DNA of 64,000 nt, taken from NCBI RefSeq assembly GCF_014696615.1, contig NZ_JACJQJ010000033.1, forward strand, positions 16,787-80,786, written 5' to 3'. Positions 16,859 to 26,843 of the stretch are shown here, piece by piece. The DNA comes from Nostoc linckia FACHB-104 (lineage in GTDB: Bacteria > Cyanobacteriota > Cyanobacteriia > Cyanobacteriales > Nostocaceae). A program made the position numbers and the translations under genes. Numbering within the stretch: position 1 is the first letter of the stretch; every line of letters begins with the position of its first letter. A model generated the notes under the pieces. It saw nothing but the letters and a program-made list of their open reading frames with translations, was not told the origin of the DNA and searched no databases.

Positions 16859-17311
16859 ATGGATGCTTCCAAACCCCAACAATTACTTCTGAAACGGATC
16901 GTGAATGTCAAAGTCATTGTCACTCCTCTATGGAAAGAGGAAGTACAACAGCAATTGCAAGGGCAGATTAACCAAACCGATCAGCAATTGCAACAACTAG
17001 ACATTGAAGGACAAAGAGCGATTACCGCCATTCAAAAGCAAAGTTTGCAACCACCCGGCCCCCAAACTCTGCAACAGATTGACAATATCCAACTGCAAGT
17101 CAATCAAAAGAAAAGCGAACTGTTAGAACAGAAAAACCAATTCCTGCAAAATCTCCAACAAGTGCAGTATTTGGAATTAGATCAGGAAGTCAACCAATTC
17201 CAAATGGAAGGCTTTTTCCGCATCGAACCAGGCGATAACTTAATCAGCAAAACCCAAGTTGAAATCGTTATTCGCGATGGCATTGTAGAAGAAATTCGGG
17301 GAGATATCTAA
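16859..17311 (+). CDS. YlqD family protein
   Basis: A 150-residue soluble protein. The N-terminal strand-rich piece (LLLKRIVNVKVIVTPLWKEE) leads into a long Gln-rich helix (about residues 30-110), a likely coiled coil, and a C-terminal beta piece (EGFFRIEPGDNL...VEIVIRDGIVEEIRGDI). This layout matches the YlqD family (PF11068), found in firmicutes and cyanobacteria, whose function is unknown. It lies 39 bases after the acyl-ACP synthetase, so the pair may be one operon. A hairpin terminator follows. Confidence 0.8.
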   Translation: MDASKPQQLLLKRIVNVKVIVTPLWKEEVQQQLQGQINQTDQQLQQLDIEGQRAITAIQKQSLQPPGPQTLQQIDNIQLQVNQKKSELLEQKNQFLQNLQQVQYLELDQEVNQFQMEGFFRIEPGDNLISKTQVEIVIRDGIVEEIRGDI

Positions 17312-17426
17312 GAATTTGTCTGCCATTTGTCATGTGTTAATGCTCTTCTGGCAATTGCTTAATAACCTATGACTAATGGTTCAAATCCAAGCATCTACTG
17401 ACATTATTTACTAGTTGTATTTTCAG

Positions 17427-17474
17427 CCCACGCACTTGCAGCAATTCCGGTAAACGCAAGGACGTGGGTTTTTT
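17427..17474 (+). terminator. Intrinsic terminator after the YlqD gene
   Basis: CCCACGCACTTGC and GCAAGGACGTGGG form a 13-position stem with two mismatches and are followed directly by six Ts. It lies 116 bases past the YlqD stop; the distance leaves room for an unseen small RNA, but none was recognised. Confidence 0.75.
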
Positions 17475-17500
17475 AAATAAGCAATTCAGGGGGATGAGGC

Positions 17501-17696
17501 AATACAGTTCAGCTCATTAGTGGTTGATTTGTCACTGATTAAAAAAGTCATATCAATTGGGGGATTCTCCCCCAAACCCCCGATTGGGTGACGGTTGCGT
17601 CCCCCAAACCCCCTCCAAAATTATGGTTCTGTTTTTTTGTTGAGTAACTAGTTTTTTGGTTTTGTTATCAATTAATTTTCTTCACTGAATTGTATT
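17501..17696. mobile_element. MITE-like element, copy 3 (about 196 bp)
   Basis: Bounded by AATACAGTTCAGCTCATT on the left and TTCACTGAATTGTATT on the right. The inside matches copy 1 in reverse orientation almost base for base, including the TTGGGGGATTCTCCCCCAA hairpin and the AGTTACTCAACAAAA-type stretch. It lies in the spacer between the convergent YlqD and hybrid kinase genes. The rest of the spacer (17700-17857) holds TGACCAATAACCAATGAC and CCCATGCCCAATGC-type heptamer words. Confidence 0.85.
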
Positions 17697-17857
17697 TGGA
17701 GATCAGGGAGAAATAACAAATGACCAATAACCAATGACTCTTTTAAGTCAGCCATTCATGCCAGATTTTGGCACAAACCTTGCCATGAAAATCTGTCTTT
17801 CCCATGCCCAATGCTCAATGCCCAATGCCCATTAAGCTACAAGGAAATTCTAATTCC

Positions 17858-20800
17858 TTAATTACTAATTTGTACTAGTTGTGCAACTGCTTGTACTAAT
17901 AAATCTGGGTCTATTGGTTTAGATAAATGCTTTTGAAATCCGGCGGCTAAAGCTTGTTGTTGATTGATTTCCCCAGCATAAGCTGTCAGGGCGATCGCAG
18001 GAGTTTGTCCGCCGCGTTCTGGTGGGAGAGAACGTACTTGTCTCATGAGGGTGTAACCATCAACTTTGGGCATACCAATGTCACTTACCAAGATATCTGG
18101 CTGGAATGATTCTAGGGCGGCTAAAAATTCGTAGCTGGTGGTAACTGTGACAACTTCTGCGCCGTAATAATCTAGCAAGACGGTGAGAAAATCACGGCTG
18201 TCTGGTTCATCATCGATAGTCAAAATCTTGATACCTACAAGATTGAGTTCATCTGCCGATAAATCTTCGGTGCGATCGCTCTCTGGTTCAATGTTCTGCA
18301 ATGGTAAACTGACGGTAAATGTGGCTCCTTGTCCTTCACCTAGGCTGTTAACGGCTACTGTCCCTCCGTGAGCTTCGATGATGTGGCGCACAATTGCTAG
18401 CCCTAATCCCAATCCGCCATATTTGCGGGTAATTGAGACATCTTCTTGGCGGAAAGATTCAAATATGTAGGGGAGAAAATCGGGGTTGATACCTTTACCT
18501 GTGTCGCTAACGATAATTTGGGCTTGCTGATCTACCCTTTCTAAGCGAATGTCTACCCTTCCGCCGTTGGGGGTAAATTTGATGGCGTTGGAAAGCAAAT
18601 TCCATACTACTTGCTGCAACCTTACAGCATCACCGGATACCTGCCCGATATTGCGTAACTCGGGATGAATCAGAATTGATTTGGCGACGGCGGCTGTTCT
18701 GATGGTATCAATTGCAGCTTCAATTACAAATGTTAAATTAACGTTGTCGGCGTTTAAGCTGAGTTTACCCCGCAGAATCCTAGCAATATCTAATAAGTCA
18801 TCAATTAGTTGGGTTTGCAATTTGGCGTTACGTTCAATTGTGGCTAAGGCTTCGGCTGTTTTATTTTCATCTAGCCTGCGACTTTGTAGTAATTTCGTCC
18901 AGCCGAGGATGGGGTTAAGGGGAGAACGCAACTCATGGGAAAGAATGGCTAAGAACTCATCTTTAATGCGATTGGCTCTTTCGGCTTCATTACGGGCGAC
19001 TTGTTCTAATTGCAAAATGCGATCGCGTTCTATTTCTAATTCTTTTTGATCGTGAATATCTGTACAGGTACCAAACCATTTCATTACCTGTTCTTGTTCA
19101 TCTTTTAGCGGTAAGCCCAAAATTAAATGCCACCGATAACTACCATCCGAGTGTCTTCGGAAGCGGTATTCATGTTTATAGAAAGTACTATTTGCTACAG
19201 CACTTTTCCATAAATCTTGAGTCTGTTGCATATCTTCTGGATGCACGGCTGATAGCCAACCAAACTCTAATGCTTGCTCAAATTGTAATCCCGTATATTC
19301 ACATAGTCTTTGGTTGACATAATCACAATTACCCTGAGCATCACAAGTCCAGACGAGGTGGGGAATAGCTTCTGCCAAATAGCGGTAACGGGCTTCGCTT
19401 TGGCGGATAGTTTTTTCAGCTTGTTTGTAATCGGTAATATCGCGAGAAATGCATAACAGTTGTATCACTTGCCCTGCAGGATTGCGGATTGGTGTCAGCA
19501 CTACATCCCACCATTTCGGCGTACCTTTGGCGGTGGGGCAATAACCTTGAAATCTGGCTAATTCCCCAGCTTTAGCTAATGCGATCGCATTATCTGCTGC
19601 TTGTATCATTTCTCCTTGCCAGAAACAGCGCCATTCTGTGTGGAGTAGCGGTGTGAGATCGTCGATTTCTAACAGACAGATGCCGCCAGGATTTATGTAT
19701 AAAAGTCTACCATCCAAATCTAAGACTTTAATACAGTCGTTACTGCTGGCTAGCATCCGTTGGTTAAATTCTTCACTTTGACGCAGTTCTTCCTCGGCTC
19801 GTTTGCGATCGCTAATATCGAGATTAATTCCACTCAAGCGGACAGGTTGACCGTGATTGTCAAAAGTAACGCGAGCTAGAGCTAACAACCAGCAAATACC
19901 CCGTTGTGGATGAACGATACGGAATTCGGTGTTAAATTCTGGAAGCCTTTGCTCCACAACTCGGATGACTTCAGCATTAGCCGCTTCTTTGTCGTCTGGG
20001 TGCAGGGTATTGTACCAATCTTCATACTGAATTGGATTTTTACTAGGGTCTAATCCATATAAATCATAATTTTCTGGTGACCAGTTAATTTTATTTGCTT
20101 GAATTTCCCAATTCCATGAGCCAGCATGAGCGCCTGACAATGCCAGCCGTAGGAGTTGTTCATTTTCTCGCAAAGCGGCTTCAGCGAGTTTGCGAGCAGT
20201 GATATCCATTGATAAGCCAATCATGCCCACAGGATGCTGATTTTGATCGCGAAGTAAGGAGAGTGAGAGTAGCACATCTTTGATTTCACCAGATTTACAC
20301 TGTGCGGTTACTTCTACTTCATGCTCACCTTTAGCTTTTAGGGGTGCAATCACCTCGGTTTCCAGTACAAGACGCATTTGCGGCTGTGGATAAAGTAATT
20401 GAAGATGTTGCCCTAATGCTTCTTCGGCAGAGTAACCAAAAACTCTTTCTGCACCTTGATTCCAACTGGTGATATAGCCATCGAGATTTGTGGAAATTAC
20501 ACTATCATGAGTTTGAGCGAGAACTTGCACTTGTAGTCTAAGTTGCTCTTCTGCTTGCTTGCGCTCAGTAATATCTGTGAGGGTGCCGATGTTACCAATT
20601 ACATTGCCATGTGAGTCAGTTTCCGGTAATATTTGGGCGTACACCCAGACAACGCTGCCATCTGGGCGCAAACACCTGCCTTCATTCTGATATGATTCTC
20701 CCGGCTTTAATATTGGTGGTGCTTCCCTAACAATGCGATCGCGGTCTTCTGGGTGTAAGGTTTCTATCCATCCCAAGCCTAATGCTGCATGTATTGGTCT

Positions 20801-22708
20801 ACCTGTAATTTCTGACCAGTGATTGTTGACATAAATACAGTTATTATTGGTATCAAACCGAAAAATGGCTACTGGTACTGCTTCTGCTAAAGTTGCATTG
20901 CGGCGTTCGCTTTCTCGTAGTTCGGCTTCAGCGCGTTTGCGAGCTGTGATATCTTGCACATTACCTGTTTTTCGCACAGCATTGCCAGATGCATCATAAA
21001 AAACCTGCGCTCTTGCAGCCAACCAGCGCTCGCCATCAGGATGCAAGATGCGGAACTCTGTATCATAATATTGCCGTCGCTCACGCATCATCTGACCAAC
21101 ATACTCGCTGATGCGGCTGCGGTCGTCAGGATGTAACCACTGCAACCACTCATCATTCCTAATTTCTCTAGTACCAGGGTCAAGCCCCAACAGGGTACAG
21201 TATTCTTCTGATATCTTGGCTTTACCTGTAGTCAGATCTAAATCCCATAAGCCGGATTTTGTCGCCTTTTGTGCCAATTTCAACCAAGCGGCATTTTCTC
21301 GCAGTTCGGCTTCTGAGTGTTTGCGTTCTGTAATATCTAAATCTACGCCCGCCATGCGTACAGCTTGCCCGCTATCGTCGTAAAAAACTTTACCTTGGCT
21401 GAGTGCCCAACGAATATTGCCATTGGGATAAACTACGCGAAATTCAATGTTGTAGTTTGTACCTGTGGAGATAGCAGTATTAATTGCTGCTATGACGCGA
21501 TCGCGATCATCTGGGTGTAGGCGAGAAACAAAGGTTTCATACCTGCCATCAAACTCTCCTGGTGCTAACCCAAACAAAGCTTCTAAGTTAGCAGACCATT
21601 TAATTTTGCCTGTGACGATATTCCAGTCCCAAGTCCCCATGTGAGAGGCTTCTAAGGCTACCCGTAGTGTTTCTTCATTGTCTTGTAAAATTGCCTCAGC
21701 ACGTTTGCGTTCAGCCAGTTCATGTTGTGCCTGCTGTAAAGCTTCCGCCTGTCGCAGGGCAATACTTACTTGAGTTGCCAATTCTTGCAGCAAATCAATT
21801 TCTAACTGTTGCCATTCTCGGGGTACAGTACAGTGATGAGCAATTAACATTCCCCAAAAATAGCGATCGTGCAAAATTGGTACTACCAAATTTGCTCTGA
21901 CGTGAAACTGCGTTAGCAGCTCCACGTGGCAGGAGTCAATAGTACCATCATAAATATCTGCTGTGGCGGTAACTAATCCCTGACGATAGCGTTCGATATA
22001 ATCTTCAACTGCACTGGGGTCTTGATTTAGCAGTCCTTGACGGTAGCGTTCAATATATTCCTCAGCTAAACAGGGATCGAAAATTGACGAAGCTAGCACA
22101 GATTGCCACTGTTCCCCAACTGATTCTGCAACTACTTGCCCACTACCATCTGCAAAAAGTTGAAAAATAATTACCCGATCCGTCTGGAGAAATTGCCTCA
22201 CCTCATTAACAGTGATTTGCAGAATTTCATGGAAATTTAAGGATTTGTAAATCTGTTGGGTAATTTGGGTAATTAATCGCTCTTTTTCAATGCGCTGTTG
22301 CAATTGGGTGCGTAACTGTAAATTCTCAATTGCCCCATTTACGGCTAACCGCATTTCCTCTGGTGTAATTCCGCCTTTGACTAAGTAATTTTGCGCCCCT
22401 GCTTGCATCGCCTGCACTGCGATCGCTTCGTTCCCCTGCCCTGTAACTACAATTACGGGTACAAACGGCTGACGGGTAATTGCTTGTAGTTGATTAAGAA
22501 ATTCTAAACCATCAATATCTGGTAGTCGGTAATCTAGCAACACCATATCCGGTTGGTGAACTTGCCAGAGTTGTAAACCAGTTTGCCCCAATTCTGCTAC
22601 CACAACAGTATATTGGTATTCCCAATCCTGCAATAAATATTGCCGATACAGCTCACAATCTTCTGGGTTATCATCAACAATCAAAACAGTGCGCTGTGAC
22701 TGGCTCAT
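17858..22708 (-). CDS. Hybrid sensor kinase: REC-GAF(cyanobacteriochrome-like)-7xPAS-HisKA-HATPase-REC
   Basis: A 1616-residue soluble phosphorelay protein. Residues 8-125 are a receiver (acceptor D59). Residues 150-320 are a GAF domain with cyanobacteriochrome features: DPCL at 211-214, the canonical CH pair at 260-261, then VRANLVVPIL and LIAHHC. An in-frame duplication of EEYIERYRQGL (216-226 and 235-245) separates the two cysteines. Seven PAS/PAC units follow from about 345 to 1190, most ending in a DITxRK-type motif. HisKA has SHELRSPLNPILGW, HATPase has NLLSNAIKF, DTGKGI and GLGLGLAI, and a C-terminal receiver (DDEPDS; acceptor D in LVSDIGMP) completes it. With no membrane segment it is cytoplasmic. 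It may sense light through a bilin and other cues through PAS; ligands are inferred. Confidence 0.93.
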   Translation of the reverse strand: MSQSQRTVLIVDDNPEDCELYRQYLLQDWEYQYTVVVAELGQTGLQLWQVHQPDMVLLDYRLPDIDGLEFLNQLQAITRQPFVPVIVVTGQGNEAIAVQAMQAGAQNYLVKGGITPEEMRLAVNGAIENLQLRTQLQQRIEKERLITQITQQIYKSLNFHEILQITVNEVRQFLQTDRVIIFQLFADGSGQVVAESVGEQWQSVLASSIFDPCLAEEYIERYRQGLLNQDPSAVEDYIERYRQGLVTATADIYDGTIDSCHVELLTQFHVRANLVVPILHDRYFWGMLIAHHCTVPREWQQLEIDLLQELATQVSIALRQAEALQQAQHELAERKRAEAILQDNEETLRVALEASHMGTWDWNIVTGKIKWSANLEALFGLAPGEFDGRYETFVSRLHPDDRDRVIAAINTAISTGTNYNIEFRVVYPNGNIRWALSQGKVFYDDSGQAVRMAGVDLDITERKHSEAELRENAAWLKLAQKATKSGLWDLDLTTGKAKISEEYCTLLGLDPGTREIRNDEWLQWLHPDDRSRISEYVGQMMRERRQYYDTEFRILHPDGERWLAARAQVFYDASGNAVRKTGNVQDITARKRAEAELRESERRNATLAEAVPVAIFRFDTNNNCIYVNNHWSEITGRPIHAALGLGWIETLHPEDRDRIVREAPPILKPGESYQNEGRCLRPDGSVVWVYAQILPETDSHGNVIGNIGTLTDITERKQAEEQLRLQVQVLAQTHDSVISTNLDGYITSWNQGAERVFGYSAEEALGQHLQLLYPQPQMRLVLETEVIAPLKAKGEHEVEVTAQCKSGEIKDVLLSLSLLRDQNQHPVGMIGLSMDITARKLAEAALRENEQLLRLALSGAHAGSWNWEIQANKINWSPENYDLYGLDPSKNPIQYEDWYNTLHPDDKEAANAEVIRVVEQRLPEFNTEFRIVHPQRGICWLLALARVTFDNHGQPVRLSGINLDISDRKRAEEELRQSEEFNQRMLASSNDCIKVLDLDGRLLYINPGGICLLEIDDLTPLLHTEWRCFWQGEMIQAADNAIALAKAGELARFQGYCPTAKGTPKWWDVVLTPIRNPAGQVIQLLCISRDITDYKQAEKTIRQSEARYRYLAEAIPHLVWTCDAQGNCDYVNQRLCEYTGLQFEQALEFGWLSAVHPEDMQQTQDLWKSAVANSTFYKHEYRFRRHSDGSYRWHLILGLPLKDEQEQVMKWFGTCTDIHDQKELEIERDRILQLEQVARNEAERANRIKDEFLAILSHELRSPLNPILGWTKLLQSRRLDENKTAEALATIERNAKLQTQLIDDLLDIARILRGKLSLNADNVNLTFVIEAAIDTIRTAAVAKSILIHPELRNIGQVSGDAVRLQQVVWNLLSNAIKFTPNGGRVDIRLERVDQQAQIIVSDTGKGINPDFLPYIFESFRQEDVSITRKYGGLGLGLAIVRHIIEAHGGTVAVNSLGEGQGATFTVSLPLQNIEPESDRTEDLSADELNLVGIKILTIDDEPDSRDFLTVLLDYYGAEVVTVTTSYEFLAALESFQPDILVSDIGMPKVDGYTLMRQVRSLPPERGGQTPAIALTAYAGEINQQQALAAGFQKHLSKPIDPDLLVQAVAQLVQISN

Positions 22709-22819
22709 AACTACTTATATGGATAGCATATTGCTTAAAAATACTACAATTTCTCGGTTTAGTTTATCAATATTGGGGAATGGGAGATGAGGAAGAACAA
22801 CAGACAAACACCAATGACT

Positions 22820-22864
22820 AATTACCAAACATCAATTACCAATTACTAATTACCAATTACCAAA
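22820..22864. repeat. ATTACCAATTACTA short tandem repeats
   Basis: An array of ATTACCA/ATTACTA heptamer-type units lies just before the TPR gene, ending about 14 bases before its ATG, so any promoter or ribosome site must lie in or before the repeat. No clear Shine-Dalgarno sequence is visible. Confidence 0.75.
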
Positions 22865-22878
22865 TGACAAAATAAATT

Positions 22879-24702
22879 ATGGATGCTACAAATTTTTTTC
22901 ATCAGGGTTTCAACAAGAATTGTCAAGGTGACTATCAAGGCGCGATCGCAGATTACACCCAAGCAATTCAACTTAATTGTGACTATGCAGAAGCCTATTA
23001 TAACCGGGGAGTTATTCTGATCAATGAACTCAAAGATTATCGCGGTGCGATCGCAGATTTTAGTCAGGCTGTGGCAATTAATCCTGATTTTGCCGAAGCT
23101 TACTGTAACCGAGCGAACGCGCATTATTTATTAGAAGATTATGAAACTGCGATCGCTGATTATCATCAGGCTTTGCAAATCAATCCGCAACTAGCAGAAG
23201 CTTATCATAGCCGAGGTAAAGCTTACTTTGCTCTGGGAAATTATGAAACAGCATTAGCAGATTTTCAGCAAGCAATTCACATTAATCCGCAGTTATCTCC
23301 CTATATTAATATTGATATTGCTAATGCTTACCATAATCGCGGTGTGGCGCGTTGCGATCACGGCGATAATGAAGGGGCGATCGCTGATTTTAATCAGGCT
23401 TTGCAACTTAATCCTCACTTCGCTGCTGCCTACACTAATCGCGGTAATGTTTACCAAATATTGGGCGAGTATATCCAAGCCACTGCCGATCATGACCAAG
23501 CATTACAGCTAGATCCTAATTTAGCGGAAGCTTACCATAACCGAGGTAATGCCCGCTATGCTCTCACAGATTATCCCAGGGCGATCGCTGATTACAACCG
23601 CGCTATACAAATTAACCCGAAATTTGCTGGAGCCTACTATAATCGCGGTTTAGTTTACGCTCACTTAGAAGAATATCAACAAGCAATTGCCGACTTAGAC
23701 CAAGCGATCGCGCTTAATCCCAATGATGTGCAAGCATACTACGAAAGGGGTTTAGTGCGTAGTGCTTTAGGAGATTATGAAGGTGCGATCGCAGATTATA
23801 ACCAAGCATTGCAAGAAAACCCCACATTAGATTTAGTTTATGGCTTACGCGCCAACGTGCGCCGCCGCATGGGAGATTACCAAGAAGCCATTCAAGACAG
23901 CACCAAATTACTGCAACTCAATCCTTTATTAGCAGAAGGATATTGCGATCGCGCCTCTGCCCGTCGTAGTCTGGGAGACTATCAAGGGGCAATGAAAGAT
24001 TATGATTGGGCTTTGATGTTTGATGCCAACTTAGCCACAGCTTACTATGGTCGAGGCATTGTCAGGGAGGCTTTACAAGATTATCAAGGCGCAATTAACG
24101 ATAACACCCAAGCCATAGAAATTGCTCCAGATTTTTCTGAAGCATATTGTAATCGTGGGAATGCTCGCCGCCAAGTTGGGGATGAACAAGGCGCAATGAC
24201 TGACTATAATCAAGCCATCAAACTCAATCCTGAATTAGTCGAAGCTTATTACAACCGAGGTTCCCTACGTTACGCTTGGGAAGATTATGAAGGCGCAGTT
24301 GCCGATTATACCCAAGCTTTAAAATTCAATCCCCACTCCGCCGCATTTTATAGCGATCGCGGTAATGCCCGCTATGCCTTAGAAGATTATGAAGGAGCCA
24401 TAGAAGATTACAATCAGGCGATCGCCATTGAGCGTAACTTTGCCGAAGATTGGTATAACAGAGGCCGCAGCTATTCTCTATTAGGAGACTTAGAAACAGC
24501 GCTGCAAGACCTGAACAAAGCCTTACAATTACAACCACATTGGACTGAAGCCTATCTTGTACGCGCTGATATTTACCGCAATCTAGGACATTACGAAAGA
24601 GCAATTACAGATTTCCAAGAATCTGCACATCTATATTACAAGGAAGGAAATACCCAATATTATCGAGAAATTCTCAACTTGATCGCTGAACTTCAACAAT
24701 AG
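22879..24702 (+). CDS. Protein made almost wholly of tetratricopeptide repeats
   Basis: 607 residues built of about 17-18 TPR units of 34 residues, with consensus GDYEGAIADYNQALQLNPxxAEAYYNRG. This forms a superhelix for protein binding; no catalytic domain, signal peptide or membrane segment is visible. The gene contains about ten HIP1 octamers, at least five of them encoding the same AIA of the repeat consensus. It is divergent from the hybrid kinase (170 bases between), which raises but does not prove a shared role. The partner is unknown. Frames on the other strand are artefacts of the repeat. Confidence 0.93.
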   Translation: MDATNFFHQGFNKNCQGDYQGAIADYTQAIQLNCDYAEAYYNRGVILINELKDYRGAIADFSQAVAINPDFAEAYCNRANAHYLLEDYETAIADYHQALQINPQLAEAYHSRGKAYFALGNYETALADFQQAIHINPQLSPYINIDIANAYHNRGVARCDHGDNEGAIADFNQALQLNPHFAAAYTNRGNVYQILGEYIQATADHDQALQLDPNLAEAYHNRGNARYALTDYPRAIADYNRAIQINPKFAGAYYNRGLVYAHLEEYQQAIADLDQAIALNPNDVQAYYERGLVRSALGDYEGAIADYNQALQENPTLDLVYGLRANVRRRMGDYQEAIQDSTKLLQLNPLLAEGYCDRASARRSLGDYQGAMKDYDWALMFDANLATAYYGRGIVREALQDYQGAINDNTQAIEIAPDFSEAYCNRGNARRQVGDEQGAMTDYNQAIKLNPELVEAYYNRGSLRYAWEDYEGAVADYTQALKFNPHSAAFYSDRGNARYALEDYEGAIEDYNQAIAIERNFAEDWYNRGRSYSLLGDLETALQDLNKALQLQPHWTEAYLVRADIYRNLGHYERAITDFQESAHLYYKEGNTQYYREILNLIAELQQ

Positions 24703-25070
24703 TATCCCTGTCATTGATCATCACGGTTTCCTGAAATTACTAGGGTATTTGGGTCTTTCAATTTTTCTTTGTACAGATTAAATTCATATAAGGTGTTTTA
24801 GGACATCCAAAAATTAAATTACTCAATTCCTGCATCTATACGACTATCAAATTTATTCTCCCTCTGCTCCCCTGCTCAAGGGAGCGATTGATTTCGTATT
24901 TCCAAGCCCCTTTAGGCGCGCCAAGTTTCTGACTTACGAAGTTGAACGCCTAAAACACTGCCATTAATAGTGCGTTACACTAAGTTTTCACTAAAGTGTA
25001 GCGCGCAATAGCACACCCTACAGATTTAAGATTTACTTTATCAATTAATTCTCAGAACTTAGGACTCAAG
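24703..25070. repeat. Spacer with a GTGCGTTACAC...CACACCCTACA fold-back
   Basis: At 24969-25022 a GTGCGTTACACT arm, a second short TACACT/AGTGTA pairing and a GCACACCCTACA end make a palindromic unit of the same dispersed family as 55281-55514. The rest of the spacer shows no gene or recognised signal. Confidence 0.5.
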
Positions 25071-26843
25071 ATGACTGAAGTCACAGCGCCTCGTTCAGAC
25101 ACCCGCATTCAGGAACTCTTGCCGAACATACATTATCAGGTGGCAATGCCTCAACCAGAAACACATCTGTTTGAGGTGACTTTGCACCTTGTTAACTACA
25201 CATCACCAGTTCTGGATCTCAAGCTCCCAGTCTGGACACCAGGTTCCTATTTGGTGCGAGAATACGCTAAAAATTTACAAGATTTTGCTGCTTTTGCGAA
25301 TGGTCAACCTTTACGTTGGTGGAAAAAAAGTAAAAATCATTGGCAAGTAGATAAAAATCATGTTTCAGAGTTAACTGTTCGTTACCGTATTTTTGCGAAT
25401 GAGTTATCGGTACGAACCAATCACCTAGATATAACTCACGGTTATTTTAATGGTGCTGCACTGTTTTTTAGATTACTAGGTTGGGAGCAGCAAGCAATTC
25501 GCGTCACCATTGTACCGCCCTACCCCCAATGGCAGGTAACTAGTCCTTTACCTACGGATGCTGAAGCCAGTAATACTTTTTATGCTGCTGATTTTGACAC
25601 CCTAGTAGATAGCCCTTTTGAAATTGGTAGCCATCAAGTTTATCAATTTGAAGCTTTAGGAAAACCTCATGAATTAGCTATTTGGGGACAAGGAAATTTA
25701 GAACCAGAGCGAGCCATTGCGGATATCCAAAAAATCATCAAAGTAGAAGCAGATATATTTGGTGGTTTGCCATATCAAAGATATGTGTTTCTATTACATT
25801 TATTTCACCAAGCTTATGGTGGTTTAGAGCATAAAAATAGTTGCTCTTTAATCTATCAACGTTTTGGATTTCGCGCTCAAGACAAGTATGAGCGTTTTAT
25901 GCAATTGGTAGCACATGAATTCTTTCACTTATGGAATGTCAAACGCATTCGCCCCAAAGCTTTAGAGGTTTTTGATTACGACCAAGAAAACTATACGCCA
26001 TCACTATGGTTCTGTGAAGGAACCACGAGTCACTATGATTTACTAATTCCATTGTGGGCAGGAATTTATGATAGTAAATCATATTTAAATCATTTGAGTA
26101 AGGAAATTACCCGATTTCTTACCACCCCAGGCAGGAAAGTACAACCGCTTTCTGAATCTAGTTTTGATGCTTGGATTAAACTTTATCGTCCAGATGCTAA
26201 TAGTGGTAATTCGCAAATTTCTTATTATTTGAAAGGGGCAATGGTATCCCTTTTACTAGATTTGTTAATTCGTGCTAAACATCGTAACCAACGTTCCCTT
26301 GATGATGTAATGCGGCAAATGTGGCAGCAATTTGGCAAAGCAGAAATTGGCTTTACTCCAGAACAGTTGCAAACTGTAATTGAATCGATAGCTGGAATAG
26401 ATTTAGGTGATTTCTTTAAGCGGTATCTTGATAGTACAGATGAATTACCTTTTAATGAGTATTTGGAACCATTTGGTTTACAATTGGCTGCAGAGCAAGA
26501 AGAAGAACCTTATTTAGGTATCAAGGTTAATACTGAAAACGGCAAAGAGATAATTAAGTTTGTAGAGGCGGGTTCACCAGCACAACAAGCAGGAATCGAT
26601 CCAGGTGATGAGTTACTAGCCATTAATGGGATTAAGGTAACAGCAAATAATTTAAGCGATCGCCTCAAAGATTTCCAAGCTCAAGATAGCATTCAGGTGG
26701 CAGTTTTCCACCAAGACTTACTTCGTTCTGTAACGGTCACTTTAGCCCAGCCACGTCCTATCCGCTATCAAGTGATTTCCATACATAATCCTAATCCAGT
26801 TCAGCAAGAGAATTTGGCTGGATGGTTAGGGGTTAGGGTTTAG
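25071..26843 (+). CDS. M61 family metallopeptidase with PDZ domain
   Basis: A zinc aminopeptidase-like enzyme (glycyl aminopeptidase family). 590 residues: an N-terminal beta-rich domain (1-190, with VWTPGSYLVREYAKN), the catalytic domain with GGLEHKNS at about 250 and the zinc site HEFFH (H282, H286) plus E316 in WFCEGTTSHYD, and a C-terminal PDZ domain (about 485-570, LGIKVNTENG...GSPAQQAGIDPGDELLAING). No signal peptide is visible, so it is probably cytoplasmic; the substrate is unknown. The last residues, GWLGVRV and the stop, are read from a GGGGTTAGGGTTTAG heptamer repeat, so the natural C-terminus may have been altered by the repeat. Single gene. Confidence 0.93.
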   Translation: MTEVTAPRSDTRIQELLPNIHYQVAMPQPETHLFEVTLHLVNYTSPVLDLKLPVWTPGSYLVREYAKNLQDFAAFANGQPLRWWKKSKNHWQVDKNHVSELTVRYRIFANELSVRTNHLDITHGYFNGAALFFRLLGWEQQAIRVTIVPPYPQWQVTSPLPTDAEASNTFYAADFDTLVDSPFEIGSHQVYQFEALGKPHELAIWGQGNLEPERAIADIQKIIKVEADIFGGLPYQRYVFLLHLFHQAYGGLEHKNSCSLIYQRFGFRAQDKYERFMQLVAHEFFHLWNVKRIRPKALEVFDYDQENYTPSLWFCEGTTSHYDLLIPLWAGIYDSKSYLNHLSKEITRFLTTPGRKVQPLSESSFDAWIKLYRPDANSGNSQISYYLKGAMVSLLLDLLIRAKHRNQRSLDDVMRQMWQQFGKAEIGFTPEQLQTVIESIAGIDLGDFFKRYLDSTDELPFNEYLEPFGLQLAAEQEEEPYLGIKVNTENGKEIIKFVEAGSPAQQAGIDPGDELLAINGIKVTANNLSDRLKDFQAQDSIQVAVFHQDLLRSVTVTLAQPRPIRYQVISIHNPNPVQQENLAGWLGVRV

